From contig CM119263.1 in NCBI GenBank assembly GCA_051294375.1, positions 9,168,432 through 9,232,431 of the forward strand: 64,000 nt of DNA, read 5' to 3'. This DNA is from Paraspadella gotoi (Eukaryota; Chaetognatha). The position numbers were made by a program, and so were the translations under genes. The notes beneath the pieces were generated by a model, which did not search any database, was not told the origin of the DNA, and worked only from the letters and a program-made list of their open reading frames with translations. The first letter of the stretch is position 1; every line of letters begins with the position of its first letter. Shown here piece by piece: positions 60,689 to 64,000 of the stretch.

Positions 60689-61180
60689 CTCGAGGAAAAT
60701 GAGGATTTGATAACATTTGAACTTAAACGCCGCCCAACCTATTTGTCACTATCTTCTGGGTGGGTGGTAAGCTTCTTCGGGGGTTGTGATCGTAAGAAGG
60801 ATAAACTTTAAGAGGGGGGTGGACCAAAGTGGAGTTAGGGTTGGAGCGATGGCAACTTTTTGGTGTTCAATCTTTATTTAAATATGGTGAATTCCGCTGA
60901 CAGAGATAGAGACATTAAAGAAATAGTAGAGGGGCAAAAATGACCAAAAGTAACTTTTTAGTACGTATTACAAATATTTTTTTGGTTTTGTGAACATTGA
61001 AAACTGCCGGTGTTTTAGTTTTCCTTTTTTTCTTCTTTTGAGCGTTTCTTTACTCTGGTCTCTCTGCTTCTGTTTGTGATTCGGCCGTTGTTTCGGCATT
61101 CACTGCAAGAATTCATTAAATTTTAAAAACGAAACTCACTGAACAAATTATATCAATCAGCAATCGCCAGCGTTGTGTTT
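60689..61180. other. Non-coding stretch
   Basis: Plain sequence between the CT array and the minisatellite. No gene seen. Confidence 0.6.
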
Positions 61181-61505
61181 CCAAACTGTACATATCTCTG
61201 GCTGCATTTGAAACCTTTACAATCCCATCAACTGTATCTCTGGCTGCAGTGGAAACCTTTGCACTCCCATCAACTATATCTCTGGCTGCAGTGGAAACCC
61301 TCGCACTCCCATCAACTGTATCTCTGCCTGCAGTGGAAACCCTCGCACACCCATCAACTGTATCTCTGGCTGAATTTGAAACCCTCGCACACCCATCAAC
61401 TGTATCTCTGGCTGCAGTGGAAACTCATGCACTCCCATCAACTGTATCTCTGGCTGCAGTGGAAACCTTCGTACTCCCATCAACTGTATCTCTGGCTGTA
61501 TATTT
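61181..61505. repeat. 42-bp minisatellite, about eight copies
   Basis: Units begin ccatcaactgtatctctgg at 61225, 61267, 61309, 61351, 61393, 61435 and 61477, exactly 42 bp apart, with a diverged unit before the first. Only point changes separate them. As 42 is divisible by three, two plus-strand frames and one minus-strand frame stay open with 14-residue periods (for example HQLYLWLQWKP or PSTVSLAAVETLA). No start context or splice site ties it to a gene. Confidence 0.95.
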
Positions 61506-61776
61506 GAATTGGGTCGCCATCCTGCGTTTCCTCTTCCTCCTCCCTTCTCGATTCCAAACTCGAGATGGAGAATGAAGATAAGTCGACGCCATTTGTCTAA
61601 AGTTGCGCCTTCGTCGCGAGACGATGGGCGCGGGGGAGAGGGTGGTAGAGTGGGCGATGGGGTTATGGCGGATGGTAGAGATGGCGGTGATGTGGCTGGT
61701 CAGGTTAGGAAGGGGGCGGATCTTGCGGGGGTATCGGCGACGAGGATGCGCGGGCTCGAAGGAATGAACGATTGAG

Positions 61777-62245
61777 AGAGAGAGAGAGAGAGAGAGAAGG
61801 ATGGAACTGGATGGCTGTGATGAGAGAGAGAGAGAGAGAGAGAGAAACTGGGTGACCCGCGATTGACGATTTGATTTGATTGAGGAAGATGTCACGTGAC
61901 GAAAACAGCATCATGGGATGAATTGACATAAACCAAAATGAAACTTTAAAATGGCCAAGGAATGAAACAAAGTATATTACGTTTATAAATCTAGATGCAT
62001 AAAATGCTTCTGCATAAATCTAAAAAAAAACTTAATGATTTGATATCAATGCTTAACATTTTGAAATACCTTATACTATTAACTTCCCACAGCAGTGAGA
62101 TTGTGTCACGCTCTATTTTCTTTCTTTTATAAATGAAAAAAATTCTCAAAAAACTTTTTTTTCAAATATCGTCTAATGATAGAGAAGATTTATATAAAGA
62201 TACAAATCCTTGCCAAAATCTCATTTTCAACATATTATTCACCAG

Positions 62246-62341
<96 letters not shown>
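61777..62341. repeat. GA and CT arrays with an AT-rich spacer
   Basis: GA arrays at 61777-61797 and 61822-61845; CT array at 62251-62341. The spacer is AT-rich and non-coding. Confidence 0.85.
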
Positions 62342-62342
<1 letters not shown>

Positions 62343-62935
62343 GCTGTTCATTTCTTTGGCGAAATCCTACCCCGTGCTGAGGAGACCCGTGCGAGGGAGA
62401 ATCATTTATCTTTTGGCGAGAGGGAAATTTTTCAATTAGTCAGTTCTTGTCAAAGTTCGTCTTTTGTCACCGAGAAAATTTCTGATTCCTGATTCTGAGG
62501 AGGGAGCCACCGAACGGCGACGCGGAGGACGACGACGAGGACGACGCCGGCGACGACGACGACGACGACGACGACTGCGCCGCCAGTGATGACGACGCCG
62601 TCACAATCGACGCCGTCATTTATGCGACGAGCGCTTTATTCTGCAGCATCCGATTGATGCAACTAAACCTGACGTTTTCTTCGTCCCCGTTTCGTAATCG
62701 ATGTCGCATCGAGGGTGACTTCCCATATATTTCACCGCTCAAATTCACACCGACTCGCAGTGACCGCTCACATTCACGCTGACCACATTGACTCACACTG
62801 ACCGCTTCCTTCGCTTTTCTAAATTTAACTCTCGTCTTTTCTTCGATCATTCCGTCTCTTTCTCTCTGTCTCTGTCTCTGTCTCTCTACGATCGCCTCGA
62901 TCTCCATCTGTTCCTCGTGCGACCATTTGTCTGTC

Positions 62936-63021
<86 letters not shown>

Positions 63022-63457
63022 CTCGTCTCGTTCGTCCCCGGGATTGATTGTCTATTGAAAACTAATTAAATCTCCCGGCCACGAGGTGTCGGGCAGAGAG
63101 TCGATCAATGAGATTAAGAGACGATCGAACCGATGATGACAAATGGTCCGAGCGACGTCGTGGGTCGTCGTCGTCGTCGCGGTCGTCTTCGTTTTCGTCG
63201 TCGTTTTCGTCGTCCAACTGTTGTGTCTCAATTAATCAAACGCCTAACGCGAATCGAAAGACTGTTTTAGTTTTGAATGAGAGAAAGAAAGAGAGAGGAG
63301 AATGAGATGAGAGGACGGTGAGAGGAAGATGAGGGAGAGAAGAGAGAGAGAGAGAGAGAGAAAGGAGCAGTAGAAGAGAGATAATGAGACTGAGGATGAG
63401 AAGAGTGAGATGGGAGGAGAGAGAGAGAGCTAGAATGGAGGGGGGAGAGGGAGTGAG
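62342..63457. repeat. GAC tract, CT arrays, GTC tract and GA tract
   Basis: GAC/GACGCC tract at 62518-62577, CT arrays at 62934-63026, GTC tract at 63158-63213 and GA arrays at about 63280-63430. No gene recognised. Confidence 0.8.
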
Positions 63458-63640
63458 ATGGAGAGAACCGGAGAAAGGACGAAGAAGAAAAAGTTTGTTG
63501 GACCGGAAGATGGCGACTCCAGACGAATCGTTGAAGCGATAAACGAAATTCTTTTCTGTTGTGACAAAAACCTGGACTCGTTTTTGACAAATCGCTGTCT
63601 TGAAACAGATTTTGACAATGTCAAAAAGATTCATCAATAA
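63458..63640 (+). CDS. Unrecognised short open frame with a promoter-like start
   Basis: This 60-codon frame has a non-repetitive second half (residues 20-60 include AINEILFCCDKNLDSFLTNR). It ends at a stop closely followed by an aataaa-like sequence (caataaac). I do not recognise the protein. At 63506-63518 the DNA reads ccggaagatggcg, an ETS-like site overlapping an AAGATGGCG word typical of YY1-type promoters. An ATG within it opens MATPDESLKR and then hits a stop in another frame. Given the indel noise here it could be a damaged first exon, or chance. Confidence 0.2.
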   Translation: MERTGERTKKKKFVGPEDGDSRRIVEAINEILFCCDKNLDSFLTNRCLETDFDNVKKIHQ

Positions 63641-64000
63641 ACGAGATTTAAAGAAAAGTCATAAATATTGTGTCAAAAGTGTAAAACAATTTGCGACCAG
63701 AACTGGCAGAACCGTTTTGTACTTAAAATCATCTTGTCGTTATCATCTCTCAGAAAACTAACTTGACTTGCTAAGTTGTTATCTAAAAAAAATTGCCAAA
63801 CTTTTCCACCAAAACATAAAAAAAAACAACGGCGAAAGGTCCGGCACGTCGTCAAATTTTTTAATCAAGTTTCACTCCAGCCATTCACACTTGCGTCACG
63901 TTTTTATTTTCACACCCAACGTTTCACATTCATCCTCACTCGATCGCAAAAAAAAGGAAGACGCGTTTGATTTAAGTCTCGACATTTCAACTTTCGCGCT
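63641..64000. other. Non-coding end of window
   Basis: AT-leaning sequence without arrays. No gene seen. Confidence 0.5.

Overview
The window is animal (eukaryotic) nuclear DNA from a draft assembly. It is non-coding for almost its whole length. It is crowded with CT/GA dinucleotide arrays, GTC/GAC trinucleotide arrays and N gaps. Bacterial-type features are absent: no operons, no CRISPR, no recognisable rRNA or tRNA genes. The one gene I can name is an Nkx6-family (HGTX-like) NK homeobox gene on the minus strand. Its protein pattern, the dense simple repeats and the short inverted-repeat transposons suit an invertebrate. An arthropod, perhaps a crustacean, is my guess and is not proven by the sequence.

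Layout. 1-4960: simple repeats and non-coding DNA. 4961-8863: a 1.9-2.0 kb unit present twice in tandem, differing mostly by small indels. 8864-10084: CT arrays ending in a large gap. 10085-25116: a gap-bounded 15 kb contig of very different texture, almost free of dinucleotide arrays, holding a small inverted-repeat element and a dispersed repeat also found elsewhere. 25142-31840: CpG-rich DNA, a repeated CT-rich block, and an unusual degenerate 33-bp tandem repeat that keeps an 11-residue periodic reading frame. 31850-47960: a mosaic of direct and inverted duplications, including a 3.7 kb inverted repeat with apparently identical arms and a 1.7 kb direct repeat, with the Nkx6 homeobox exon present twice. 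47960-53230: more non-coding DNA and Nkx6 exon 1 at 51139-52006. 53536-58820: another ~2.5 kb unit present twice. 58819-64000: an inverted-repeat element, GTC/GAC tracts, and an indel-free 42-bp minisatellite of about eight copies.

The Nkx6 gene reads from exon 1 (N-terminal region with Groucho-binding-type motif) across an intron of at least 9 kb into exon 2 (homeodomain residues 1-46), which ends at a gtaagt donor after homeodomain position 46. The last exon (W48, N51 and the tail) is not visible and lies outside the window or in a gap. Exon 2 carries four frame slips while its residues remain almost perfectly Nkx6-like. With the noisy duplications and 25-N joins at overlapping ends, this suggests long-read consensus error and unresolved haplotypes rather than gene decay. 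Predicted reading frames in much of this window should therefore be treated with caution.
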